NCBI GenBank assembly: GCA_009774235.1
Contig: VSNJ01000106.1
Location: forward strand, 1 to 14,310
DNA from: Lachnospiraceae bacterium
GTDB taxonomy: Bacteria; Bacillota; Clostridia; Lachnospirales; Lachnospiraceae
DNA: 14,310 bases
Direction of reading: 5' to 3'
Made by a program: the position numbers and the translations under genes. Positions within the stretch are counted from its first letter, which is position 1; the number at the start of each line of letters is the position of its first letter. This document shows, piece after piece, positions 1 through 8,636 of the stretch. The notes under the pieces are model-generated. The model had not been told where the DNA came from. It worked only from the letters and a program-made list of their open reading frames with translations, and searched no databases.

Positions 1-7
1 ACATAAT

Positions 8-54
8 TATAATAGAATTGTAAATAATCCAGGCAAACAAAATAACAGGAGGAG
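8..54 (+). promoter_or_regulatory. Partial promoter/leader and ribosome binding site of the first xylanase
   Basis: TATAAT at 8-13 could be a -10 box; its -35 region would lie before the window. A CCAGG lies at 29-33. AGGAGGAG at 47-54 is a strong Shine-Dalgarno sequence directly upstream of the ATG at 59 and fixes that start. The -10 call is weak in such AT-rich sequence. Confidence 0.4.
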
Positions 55-58
55 TTTT

Positions 59-3000
59 ATGGTAAAATGGAAACAAGTATTAAAAAGACCATTTTGTATA
101 ACCTTATGTAGTGCATTGGTTATAACAAGTGGCAATTTTACTGTACCAGGAATGGCAGTAAAAGCATCAGCAGAGGAAAATAAAAATTTTATATTAAATC
201 CTTCATCCGGAGATATAGCCAGTAATGGTGCCATTACAGGGTGGTATCAAAACAATGAGGCAGAAGTGGTTACTGGTTGTGCAGATAATGTTTCATTTGT
301 TAAAGAAACCGTAGAAAAACAAGATGTAACTATTCCTGAAAAAGGTACAAATATTTTAGACAATCCTTCTTTTAATACAGATACACAAGGATGGTTTGCA
401 ACAGGGGGAGACCTTGAATACTATGCTGGTGACAGCGAGGATGAAACTGGTGGATGTGTAAAGGTTACTAACAGGACTGATACCTGGAATTCACTTGCCC
501 AGAATATTGAATCCAAAGTAAAGAATAACACAAAATATTATTTTAGCTGCTGGGTTAAGCTTAGTGATGAATATGATGGAGAAACAGAAGTTAAAGCAGG
601 GCTTACAACACAATCTACTGGTGATATTGGTAATAATGGTAATATAGGTGGAGAAGCTTATGATAACTGGGGTATTTCAAATAATAGAATTAAAGCTTCT
701 AAGGATGAATGGAGAGAGATTAAAGGAAGCTTTATGGCCAACTGGACAGGAGAACTTCAAAAAGCGGAGTTTAAAGTTGCAGATGAAAATAGCACAAAAT
801 CATTTTATGTAGATAACCTTTCTATTATAGAAGATGTACCAACCGTAGAAAAACCAGATGTAACTATTCCTGAAAAAGGTACAAATATTTTAGACAATCC
901 TTCTTTTAATACAGATACACAAGGATGGTTTGCAACAGGGGGAGACCTTGAATACTATGCTGGTGACAGCGAGGATGAAACTGGTGGATGTGTAAAGGTT
1001 ACTAACAGGACTGATACCTGGAATTCACTTGCCCAGAATATTGAATCCAAAGTAAAGAATAACACAAAATATTATTTTAGCTGCTGGGTTAAGCTTAGTG
1101 ATGAATATGATGGAGAAACAGAAGTTAAAGCAGGGCTTACAACACAATCTACTGGTGATATTGGTAATAATGGTAATATAGGTGGAGAAGCTTATGATAA
1201 CTGGGGTATTTCAAATAATAGAATTAAAGCTTCTAAGGATGAATGGAGAGAGATTAAAGGAAGCTTTATGGCCAACTGGACAGGAGAACTTCAAAAAGCG
1301 GAGTTTAAAGTTGCAGATGAAAATAGCACAAAATCATTTTATGTGGACAATCTTTCCATTAAAGAAAATGATGCAGATTTATCAATAGAGAAAGATATCC
1401 CATCATTAAAAGATTATTTTGTTAGTGTAAATCCGGACTATGATTTCAGGGTTGGTACTGAACTGACAGCAGACCAGCTTTATAATGAAAATAAAATGGC
1501 ACTTGTATATAAACATTTTAACAGTTTTACAGCTGGCAATGAAATGAAGCCTGGTTATATTATAAAAGGGATTAACGATGATGGCAGCTTAAATCTTGAT
1601 TTTACTATTCCTGATACTACACTTGATGTTTTCTGGAACTATAACCAGGATAAAGCTGAAAAGGACCAGATACATATACGTGGACATGTACTTTGCTGGC
1701 ATTCACAGACACCAGAGTGTTTCTTTAAAGATACAGATGGTAATCTTCTGGATAAAGAAGCAATGAATGCAAGAATTGAAGAATATATACAGAAAGTGCT
1801 TGGCCATGTAAATAAAAAATATCCTGGGCTTGTATATTGCTGGGATGTTGTAAATGAAGCAATTATCCCGTCTGATGGTGAAAAAGGCGGTTTAAGGGTT
1901 TATGATGGCAATGGTGAAACATTCTACCACAAGATTTATAAAGACAGCAACGAATATATTATACATGCATTTAAATCTGCAGCAAAATATGCAGCAGATG
2001 GAGTTAAACTTTTCTATAATGATTATGGCGAAACAGAACCAACAAAAGTAAAATGTATTTCAGCACTTGCAGATGCAATAAATGCAGGCGGCGGAAGAAT
2101 TGATGGTATTGGCATGCAGGCACATTATTCCATGGAATCACCAAGTGCAGAAGAACTGTATAATGCAATTACAGAGTATGATAAACATGTGAGTGAAGTA
2201 CAGATTACAGAGCTTGATATGCTTGCAAGTAAAAGCTATGACGGAAGTGATGCACAGAAAGAAGCAGAACAGGTAAAACAGGCATACCGCTATAAAGAAT
2301 TTGTTGATACAATACTTAAAGCAAAAGATGATGGTGCTAATATTACTGCATTAGTATTCTGGGGTGTATCTGATGATGATTCATGGCTTGTATCTCCTGA
2401 ATTTTCAGATGGCAGGCACAATATGCCATTGTTATTTGATGAGAATCTTAAAGCAAAACCAGCATATTGGGCAATTGTTGACCCATCAAGGCTTTCGCCA
2501 AATATAAATGAAGCAGATGTTCTTGAAAGCAGCAGCAAAGACTGGTCTCTTGCAGCTCCAGTAAAAATTGGCACAGATGGAAAAGCATCAATGAAACTTT
2601 TATGGAATAGTGGAAAGCTTTATGCACAGGTAACTGTAAAAGATGAAACAGATGATGCGGATGACAAAGTAACTATATATCTTGATAAAAATAATACTAA
2701 GGCAGAAAATATTGACGGTGTTGAGATAATTACTATTAAGAGAAATGAAGCTGCAGCAACAGTGGATGGTTATGTGGCAGAGAAAGAAATTGATATTACT
2801 GGCAAAAATGCTAATGCAAAGCTTGGTTTTGATGTAGTAGTTTATGATGCAGCAGCAAGTGTTTCACAGTGTTGGAATGATTTCCAGATGAAACAGGATG
2901 AAAGAAGCAAATATTATGGTACATTAATATTAAAGCCATTTATGGTAATTACAAAAGGTTCAGCAATTATAGATGGCAAAATTGACAGTGCATGGAATAA

Positions 3001-4954
3001 TGTACCATCACATAACCTGACAGTAACTTCTAATCCTTCTGTTTCTACAACAGGAAATGTAAAGACTATGTGGGATGAGGATTATCTTTATGTGCTTGCC
3101 AATATACAGGATGCAGTGCTTAATAATAATAATCCAAATGAATGGGAACAGGATTCATTTGAAATATTTGTAGATGAGAATAATGGCAAAACTTCAAGTT
3201 ATGAAGATGATGACTGCCAGTACAGGATAAGTTATAAAAATGAATTAAGCTTTAATGGCAAAAACTGTAATGCAAAAAATATACAAAGTGCAGTAAATGA
3301 AACAGAAAATGGTTATATTGTAGAAGTAAAGATTAAGTTTAATAAAGTAAAAGGCGTAGCAAATAATCTTATAGGTATTGATTTCCAGATTAATGATGCA
3401 GATGCCTCTGGAAAACGTGTTGCTTCAATTAACTGGTATGATGCTTCTGGAATGGGATATGCACAGCCAGCAGTATTTGGCACGGCTAAGCTTGTAACAG
3501 CTTCAACAGTTCCAACAATTCCACCAGAAACAAAGAAACCGTGGCCAGTTATTGTGCCTCCATACCAGACAGCTACTCCAGTACCAGAAGTTACACCAGC
3601 ACCAAGTAGTACTCCAGTACCAGTACAGAGCACAACACCAGCAGGCACAGTACAGCCATCAGCTACACAGACGCCGTCAGCTACACAGACACCAGGTACT
3701 ACAACTGAAGTTATAAAGGATAATGTTACAGGTGCAGTTACAGAAATTACTACTACAATAGAAAATGGTAAAACAATAGTAATAGAAAAAGTGACATTGC
3801 CTGGCAATATACAGAATATTAAAGAAACAGTAACAGAAAATGTAGACGGACTGGTAAAGACAACAGAAAAGTTAAGCAGCAGTTTAGTTAATGCTGTAAT
3901 GATAACAAATAAAACTTCTAAAATGGATGGGGCAATAGTAGAATCAGATTCTGTTATCTATACAGGTATTTCAGATATTAACAGTAATTATTCTGCTAAA
4001 GTTAAGATACCAGAAAGTTTTATGTTAAATGCAAAGAAAGCGGATGTAGATATAGTTGATATTTACATTGAAAAACCTACAGTTGATGCAGTTAAAACAA
4101 ACCAAGGACGTAAAATGGTTGTAAAAATAGCAGTTCCTAGTGTAGAGGGAGTATCTGTTGGAAAAGTGGTAATAACAAAAGAAAGTATATCAGGTGCTTC
4201 AGGCGGGGCAAGGAAACTTGTTGTTAAAGTTGAAAATGCTAAACCATTAGAATCATATACTGTTACAATACCACAAAGTGAACTTGCAAAAATGTCTGGT
4301 GACATTGATATAACTGTAAATACTAAAAAGGTTTATGATGCATCTGGCAGCATAAAGAAAAATGTGGAAAAAATATTAGCTGCCAATAATGTTATTATAG
4401 ATAACTCTTATATTGTATCTATAGCTGGTAATAAGACAAAAGGAGGCATTAAAGTTTCATCACCTGTCCTTGCTTCTTCAGTAAAAGCAGGTGATAGTGT
4501 ATATGTATACTGTTATAATAAAAAGACAGGGAAACTTGAAGAGATTGCAAATAACAAGAGGATTGTACTTAATGACGGCATGGCAGGAATTGAAGGTTAT
4601 CCTGGCAATGACTATATAATTACAGATAAAGAATTAAGCGGTAAAAATATTGTTACATTGCTTGGCAGTTCAAAAGTTACAATTAAAAATACTTCTGTAA
4701 AAAAAGGCAGCAGTACAAAGATTAATGTTAAACTGCCTTTACAGTTAATAGCAAAAACAGGATTTAATAAAAATATGTCTTATGGCAAGCAGGCGGCAGT
4801 TATTACATATAAATCTTCAGATAAAGATGTTGCCAAAGTATCAAAAAATGGTACAATCAAGGCAAAAGGCAAAGGTAAAACTGTAATAACTGTAAAAATT
4901 AAGCTTGAAGATGGCAGGACAAAGACAGTTAAGAAAAAAATAACTGTAAAATAA
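59..4954 (+). CDS. Secreted multimodular endo-1,4-beta-xylanase, GH10 (CBM22-CBM22-GH10-CBM9-CBM9-Ig-like)
   Basis: Extracellular enzyme expected to cleave internal beta-1,4 bonds of xylan. A signal peptide spans residues 1-38, with a basic N-terminus, a hydrophobic core and an A-S-A cleavage site. Residues about 44-85 resemble the start of a truncated carbohydrate-binding module. Two near-identical CBM22 modules follow (about 97-256 and 275-434). GH10 (about 440-812) shows NEMKP, RGHVLCWHSQTP, acid/base E600 in WDVVNEA, nucleophile E718 in QITELDM, and WGVSDDDSW at 768. Then come a divergent CBM9-like module (about 817-958), a CBM9 (about 962-1146), a Pro/Thr linker (about 1148-1220), a beta-rich region of unknown role (about 1221-1534) and a Lys-rich Big2-type Ig-like domain to the end (1631 aa). 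No LPXTG, SLH or dockerin is visible, so wall association through the C-terminus is only inferred. A paralogue follows immediately. Confidence 0.96.
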   Translation: MVKWKQVLKRPFCITLCSALVITSGNFTVPGMAVKASAEENKNFILNPSSGDIASNGAITGWYQNNEAEVVTGCADNVSFVKETVEKQDVTIPEKGTNILDNPSFNTDTQGWFATGGDLEYYAGDSEDETGGCVKVTNRTDTWNSLAQNIESKVKNNTKYYFSCWVKLSDEYDGETEVKAGLTTQSTGDIGNNGNIGGEAYDNWGISNNRIKASKDEWREIKGSFMANWTGELQKAEFKVADENSTKSFYVDNLSIIEDVPTVEKPDVTIPEKGTNILDNPSFNTDTQGWFATGGDLEYYAGDSEDETGGCVKVTNRTDTWNSLAQNIESKVKNNTKYYFSCWVKLSDEYDGETEVKAGLTTQSTGDIGNNGNIGGEAYDNWGISNNRIKASKDEWREIKGSFMANWTGELQKAEFKVADENSTKSFYVDNLSIKENDADLSIEKDIPSLKDYFVSVNPDYDFRVGTELTADQLYNENKMALVYKHFNSFTAGNEMKPGYIIKGINDDGSLNLDFTIPDTTLDVFWNYNQDKAEKDQIHIRGHVLCWHSQTPECFFKDTDGNLLDKEAMNARIEEYIQKVLGHVNKKYPGLVYCWDVVNEAIIPSDGEKGGLRVYDGNGETFYHKIYKDSNEYIIHAFKSAAKYAADGVKLFYNDYGETEPTKVKCISALADAINAGGGRIDGIGMQAHYSMESPSAEELYNAITEYDKHVSEVQITELDMLASKSYDGSDAQKEAEQVKQAYRYKEFVDTILKAKDDGANITALVFWGVSDDDSWLVSPEFSDGRHNMPLLFDENLKAKPAYWAIVDPSRLSPNINEADVLESSSKDWSLAAPVKIGTDGKASMKLLWNSGKLYAQVTVKDETDDADDKVTIYLDKNNTKAENIDGVEIITIKRNEAAATVDGYVAEKEIDITGKNANAKLGFDVVVYDAAASVSQCWNDFQMKQDERSKYYGTLILKPFMVITKGSAIIDGKIDSAWNNVPSHNLTVTSNPSVSTTGNVKTMWDEDYLYVLANIQDAVLNNNNPNEWEQDSFEIFVDENNGKTSSYEDDDCQYRISYKNELSFNGKNCNAKNIQSAVNETENGYIVEVKIKFNKVKGVANNLIGIDFQINDADASGKRVASINWYDASGMGYAQPAVFGTAKLVTASTVPTIPPETKKPWPVIVPPYQTATPVPEVTPAPSSTPVPVQSTTPAGTVQPSATQTPSATQTPGTTTEVIKDNVTGAVTEITTTIENGKTIVIEKVTLPGNIQNIKETVTENVDGLVKTTEKLSSSLVNAVMITNKTSKMDGAIVESDSVIYTGISDINSNYSAKVKIPESFMLNAKKADVDIVDIYIEKPTVDAVKTNQGRKMVVKIAVPSVEGVSVGKVVITKESISGASGGARKLVVKVENAKPLESYTVTIPQSELAKMSGDIDITVNTKKVYDASGSIKKNVEKILAANNVIIDNSYIVSIAGNKTKGGIKVSSPVLASSVKAGDSVYVYCYNKKTGKLEEIANNKRIVLNDGMAGIEGYPGNDYIITDKELSGKNIVTLLGSSKVTIKNTSVKKGSSTKINVKLPLQLIAKTGFNKNMSYGKQAAVITYKSSDKDVAKVSKNGTIKAKGKGKTVITVKIKLEDGRTKTVKKKITVK
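307..810 (+). repeat. CBM22-encoding direct repeat, copy A
   Basis: Pairs with 841-1344 at an offset of exactly 534 bases (178 codons). The only difference in the aligned 504 bases is a/c at 321 versus 855, which gives Gln or Pro in the linker. Positions 322-810 (489 bases) are identical to 856-1344. Synonymous sites have not drifted, so the duplication or a gene conversion is very recent. Confidence 0.98.
841..1344 (+). repeat. CBM22-encoding direct repeat, copy B
   Basis: Second copy of the in-frame tandem repeat at 307-810. Divergence begins abruptly after 1344, where the codons for DNLSI differ synonymously from copy A and the sequence continues into the GH10 junction. Copy A instead continues into a short Val/Pro/Glu linker. 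Confidence 0.98.
3659..3690 (+). repeat. Short direct repeat in the Pro/Thr linker
   Basis: TCAGCTACACAGAC occurs at 3659-3672 and 3677-3690 with an 18-base period and encodes the repeated SATQTP unit. It is typical of expandable linkers in modular secreted glycosidases. Confidence 0.85.
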
Positions 4955-4984
4955 CAGTTAAAATTAAATCTGGTTTTATTATAC

Positions 4985-5018
4985 AGGCCTCTGTTAAAAA
5001 ACAGGGGCTTGGTTTTTT
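4985..5018 (+). terminator. Rho-independent terminator after the first xylanase
   Basis: AGGCCTCTGT (4985-4994) pairs with ACAGGGGCTT (5001-5010) through ten pairs including two G-U wobbles, with a TAAAAA loop, followed by GG and T6 (5013-5018). The sequence TTTTTTCTATAATT recurs at 5013-5026 and 5035-5048. This separates transcription of the two xylanase genes, or at least attenuates read-through. Confidence 0.85.
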
Positions 5019-5077
5019 CTATAATTTTTACCTGTTTTTTCTATAATTCACAGGGACAAAATTTTGTATAAAATGTT

Positions 5078-5155
5078 TATAATATAAATTGAGTACAGCC
5101 AGGCGTTACCAATGTTTTACAGTATTGGATAAATATTTATTTGGCCTGGCCAGGC
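5078..5155 (+). promoter_or_regulatory. Candidate promoter and structured leader of the second xylanase
   Basis: TATAAT at 5078-5083 is a good -10 candidate, but the -35 (about 5055-5060) is poor, suggesting activator dependence or a wrong call. The leader just after it has nested dyads: GCCAGGC (5098-5104) with GCCTGGC (5144-5150), enclosing CCAATG (5109-5114) with TATTGG (5123-5128, one G-U). The 3' arm is also part of the perfect 12-bp palindrome GCCTGGCCAGGC (5144-5155). The ribosome binding site lies 17 bases downstream of this palindrome. Confidence 0.5.
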
Positions 5156-5184
5156 TAAAATAATAACGATTGGAGGAGGTTTTT

Positions 5185-8100
5185 ATGTTTTTAAGGAAAT
5201 TAAAAAAGATAACTTGTACTGTATTATGTGCATCTATGGTTTTAACAAGTGCATGTACAGGTTTCACAGGAATGGTTGCCAGAGTATCAGCAGCAGGTGT
5301 TAATCTCCTGGATAACCCATCATTTAGTAAAGATGCAAACGGATGGTTTGCAACAACAGCTGATACAGCAAAACTAGAATTTATAAATGATGGAAAAGGA
5401 CATGACCAGGATGGTGGTTATGTAAAGGTAACAGAAAGGTCTGATACATGGAATTCACTTGCGCAAATTATTAAGGATAAGGTTAAAAATAAGACAAAAT
5501 ATAATTTTAGCTGCTGGGTAAAACTTGGAGAAGAATATACAGCAGAATCAACAGTTAAGGCAGGCCTTACAATACAGTCTACTGGTGATAATGGAGGTGA
5601 ACCTGTCTATGACGGATGGGGGATATCAGGTAATACAGTAACAGCTTCTAAGGATGAATGGAGGCAGATAAGTGGAAGTTTTACTGCAAACTGGTCTGGA
5701 GATCTTACAGAATTACAATTTAAGGTTGCTGATGAAACATGTAAAAATTCATTTTATGTAGATGAACTTTCTATTACAGAAAATAATGCAGACTTATCAA
5801 TAGAGAAAGACATACCTTCTTTAAAGAATTATTTTGTTTCACAGAATGCAAAGTATGATTTTAAAGTTGGCGGTGCACTGACAGCAGATTTACTTACTAA
5901 TGAAAATAAGATGCAGCTTGTGCAGAAACATTTTAATAGTGTAACAGCTGGTAATGAAATGAAGCCAGATTATATTATTAAAGGGATTAATGATGATGGC
6001 AGTTTAAAGCTTGACTTTACTATTCCTGACACTACACTTGATGCTTTCTGGAAATATAACCAGGGTAAAGCGGAAAAAGACCAGATACATGTGCGTGGAC
6101 ATGTACTTTGCTGGCATTCACAGACACCAGAGATTTTCTTTAAAGACAAAGATGGAAAGCTTCTTAGTAAAGATGCTATGAACAAAAGGCTTGAAGAGTA
6201 TATCCAGAAAGTGCTTACACATGTACAGGAGAAATATCCAGGACTTGTATACTGCTGGGATGTTGTAAATGAGGCAATTATCCCATCTGATGGTGAAAAA
6301 GGTGGTCTCAGGGTTTCAAATGGCTCAGAGGAAACATTCTACCACCAGATTTATAAAGAAAGCAATGAGTATATTATAAATGCGTTTACATATGCAAATA
6401 AATATGCAGATAAAGCAGTAAAACTTTTCTATAATGATTATGGTGAAACAGAACCTGTAAAGGTAAAATGTATCTCAGAACTTGCCGATGCAATAAAAGC
6501 TTCAAGTGGTGCAAGAATTGATGGTATAGGCATGCAGGCACATTATTCAATGGAAAGCCCAGGTACAAATGAACTTTATAATGCAATTAAAGAATATGGC
6601 AAACATGTAGATGAAGTTCAGATTACAGAGCTTGATATGCTTGCAAGCAAGAGTTATGATGGAAGTGCAGCACAGAAAGAAACAGAACAGACAAAACAGG
6701 CATACCGCTATAAAGAGATTATAGATACTATTCTTAAGACAAAAGATGAAGGTGTTAATATAACAGCAATAGTATTCTGGGGTGTTGCAGATGATGATTC
6801 ATGGCTGCTGTCACCTGAATTTTCACAAGGAAGGCATAATATGCCACTTTTATTTGATGAAAACCTTAAAGCAAAGCCAGCTTTCTGGGGAATTACAGAC
6901 CCTTCAAAGCTTCTGCCATATATTAATGAAGCAGATGTCCTTGAAAGTGCAGATAAAGACTGGACACTTGCATCACCAATAAATATTGGTACAGATGGCA
7001 ATTCAACAATGAAGCTTTTATGGAACAATGGCAAGCTTTACCTTAATGTGACAGTAAAAGATGCAACAAATGACACAGAAGATAAAGTAACCATCTATTT
7101 TGACAAAGATAATACTAAAACAGAAAATATTGATGGTGTTGAAGTTGTTACTATAAACAGAAGTGAAGCTGCAGCAACAGCAGATGGTTATTCAATAGAA
7201 AAAGAACTGGATATCACCGGAAAAATTGCAAATGCAAAGCTGGGGCTTGATGTAGTAGTTTATGATAAAACAACAGGTACTTCACAGTGCTGGAATGACC
7301 TGCAGATGAAGCAGGATAAAAGAAGCAAGTATTATGGTACATTGACATTAAAGCCATTTATGGTAATTACTAAGGGCAATGCGGTTATAGATGGTGAAAT
7401 TGACAAAGCATGGGAAAGTATAACAGCACATAAGCTTACAGTAAACGCAAACCCATCTGCAACAACAACAGGTACAGTAAAAACTATGTGGGACAGTGAG
7501 TACCTCTATGTCCTTGCAGAAATTAAAGATGAAGTACTTAACAAAGATAATGTTAATACCTGGGAGCAGGATTCATTTGAAATATTTGTAGATGAAAACA
7601 ATGGTAAAACTGAAAGCTATGAAGCGGATGACTGCCAGTACAGGATTAACTATGTAAATGAGTTAAGCTTTAATGGTACAAACTGTAATGATTCAAATAT
7701 ACAGAGTGCAACAAAGAAAACTGCTGATGGTTATATTTTAGAGGCAAAAATTAAATTCAATACAGTAAAAGGAACAGAGAATAACCTTATAGGTCTTGAT
7801 TTCCAGATAAATGATGCAGATGCATCAGGTGTACGTACATCTACAATTAACTGGTATGATGCTTCTGGAATGGGATATGCACAGCCAGCTGTATTTGGTA
7901 CAGCAAAGCTTGCAGGCAGTTCCAGTGATGATGCCAGCATAAGTACAGCACTTGTTACAGGTATTAAAAATTATACTTATACAGGAAAAGCAATTAAACA
8001 GGACTTAAATGTAGAAGTAAATGGAAAACAGCTATCCAAAGATAAGGATTATACAGTAAGTTATAAAAATAATGTTAATGCAGGAACTGCAGAAGTTACA

Positions 8101-8415
8101 ATTACTGGCAGCGGAAGTTATTCAGGTTCAGTATCAAAGACATTTAAAATTGCAAAAGCTAAACAGAAGATACAGATTAAGAAATCTTATTATAAGAAAA
8201 CTGCTGGAAGCAAAAGTTTTAAATTAAGCGGAATTAAAGGAATTGGTAAATTAAGTTATAAAAGCTCCAATACAAAAGCAGCATCAGTAAATGCAAATGG
8301 AAAAGTCACAATAAACGGGGCTGGCACAGCCAAAATTACAATTACAGCAGAAGGAAATAAAAATTATAAGAAAGCATCCGCTATAATTAAAATAAAAGTA
8401 GTTAAAAAGAAATAA
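5185..8415 (+). CDS. Secreted multimodular endo-1,4-beta-xylanase, GH10 (CBM22-GH10-CBM9-CBM9-Ig-like)
   Basis: Paralogue of the preceding xylanase, with the same predicted extracellular xylan-cleaving role. The ATG at 5185 is chosen because GGAGGAGG (5172-5179) sits just before it; the TTG at 5170 overlaps that site. The product is 1076 aa. Its signal peptide ends near V-S-A at 34-36. One CBM22 (about 40-197) is followed by GH10 (about 200-576) with NEMKP, RGHVLCWHSQTP, acid/base E363 in WDVVNEA, nucleophile E482 in QITELDM and WGVADDDSW. A CBM9-like module (about 581-720) and a CBM9 (about 725-910) are followed by a YTGKAI...KDYTVSYKNN...GTAEVTITG repeat (about 918-992) and a Lys-rich Big2-like end. 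The GH10/CBM9 core matches the upstream paralogue closely, but the tail is unrelated and has no Pro/Thr linker. No LPXTG, SLH or dockerin is seen. Confidence 0.96.
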   Translation: MFLRKLKKITCTVLCASMVLTSACTGFTGMVARVSAAGVNLLDNPSFSKDANGWFATTADTAKLEFINDGKGHDQDGGYVKVTERSDTWNSLAQIIKDKVKNKTKYNFSCWVKLGEEYTAESTVKAGLTIQSTGDNGGEPVYDGWGISGNTVTASKDEWRQISGSFTANWSGDLTELQFKVADETCKNSFYVDELSITENNADLSIEKDIPSLKNYFVSQNAKYDFKVGGALTADLLTNENKMQLVQKHFNSVTAGNEMKPDYIIKGINDDGSLKLDFTIPDTTLDAFWKYNQGKAEKDQIHVRGHVLCWHSQTPEIFFKDKDGKLLSKDAMNKRLEEYIQKVLTHVQEKYPGLVYCWDVVNEAIIPSDGEKGGLRVSNGSEETFYHQIYKESNEYIINAFTYANKYADKAVKLFYNDYGETEPVKVKCISELADAIKASSGARIDGIGMQAHYSMESPGTNELYNAIKEYGKHVDEVQITELDMLASKSYDGSAAQKETEQTKQAYRYKEIIDTILKTKDEGVNITAIVFWGVADDDSWLLSPEFSQGRHNMPLLFDENLKAKPAFWGITDPSKLLPYINEADVLESADKDWTLASPINIGTDGNSTMKLLWNNGKLYLNVTVKDATNDTEDKVTIYFDKDNTKTENIDGVEVVTINRSEAAATADGYSIEKELDITGKIANAKLGLDVVVYDKTTGTSQCWNDLQMKQDKRSKYYGTLTLKPFMVITKGNAVIDGEIDKAWESITAHKLTVNANPSATTTGTVKTMWDSEYLYVLAEIKDEVLNKDNVNTWEQDSFEIFVDENNGKTESYEADDCQYRINYVNELSFNGTNCNDSNIQSATKKTADGYILEAKIKFNTVKGTENNLIGLDFQINDADASGVRTSTINWYDASGMGYAQPAVFGTAKLAGSSSDDASISTALVTGIKNYTYTGKAIKQDLNVEVNGKQLSKDKDYTVSYKNNVNAGTAEVTITGSGSYSGSVSKTFKIAKAKQKIQIKKSYYKKTAGSKSFKLSGIKGIGKLSYKSSNTKAASVNANGKVTINGAGTAKITITAEGNKNYKKASAIIKIKVVKKK

Positions 8416-8445
8416 CACATGTCAATGTGAAATTATTTTAACCTC

Positions 8446-8512
8446 ATTAAGTAAGCCCTTTAAAATACACACTTCTTAAGCGGTGGGTTTGGTTTACCAG
8501 GGCTTGCTTAAT
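8446..8512 (+). other. Hairpin in the 3' region of the second xylanase gene
   Basis: Bases 8446-8459 pair with 8499-8512 through 14 pairs, one of them T-G, with a 39-base loop. A small hairpin CACAT-gtca-ATGTG (8416-8429) lies immediately after the stop codon. There is no T run after 8512, so this is not itself an intrinsic terminator. It may protect the transcript 3' end or be part of a small RNA; that role is inference. Confidence 0.6.
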
Positions 8513-8532
8513 CTGGCAGGTAAAAGCTCTAA

Positions 8533-8636
8533 GGGAGCTGCCACATCAAAAAAACATTATACAAGATATAGAAAATTTATTTTACTAAGAACTATATGTT
8601 GTGCATTTTGTTTTTTATGTGACAGCTTCCTTTTTT
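8533..8636 (+). terminator. Unusually long hairpin followed by T6, probable terminator of the second xylanase gene
   Basis: The arm 8533-8571 pairs with 8592-8630 over almost its full length around a 20-base loop (8572-8591). The base has GGGAGCTGCCACAT against ATGTGACAGCTTCC with one wobble and one mismatch, then A6/T6, then a weaker upper stem with 10 of 11 pairs near the loop. T6 follows directly at 8631-8636. TGGCAG at 8514-8519 can compete for CTGCCA at 8538-8543. A normal terminator would be much shorter. No target-site duplication flanks it, so a MITE origin is unproven. Confidence 0.65.

Noticed and set aside
307..1344. Mobile element or CRISPR-type repeat
   Set aside because: The repeat is in frame, encodes a recognisable CBM22 and has only two copies without spacers.
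3313..3807. Long minus-strand reading frame (164 codons) opposite the linker of the first xylanase
   Set aside because: It is the mirror of the Pro/Thr-rich plus-strand codons, has no ribosome binding site and has low-complexity Val/Gly/Thr composition.
5170..5184. TTG start extending the second xylanase by five residues
   Set aside because: The TTG overlaps the GGAGGAGG ribosome binding site, and the ATG at 5185 has correct spacing.
5239..5256. Lipobox-like TSAC at residues 21-24 of the second xylanase
   Set aside because: The usual Leu at -3 is missing, and a standard V-S-A signal peptidase I site follows at 34-36. The paralogue lacks the Cys.
6708..7034. Minus-strand frame opposite the GH10/CBM9 junction of the second xylanase
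   Set aside because: A similar frame occurs opposite the same region of the first xylanase (2290-2574) because the two plus-strand genes are paralogous. Conservation therefore comes from the sense gene.
8533..8630. MITE or insertion-sequence interpretation of the long hairpin
   Set aside because: No target-site duplication, no transposase and no exact second copy in the window. The T6 at its base fits a terminator better.
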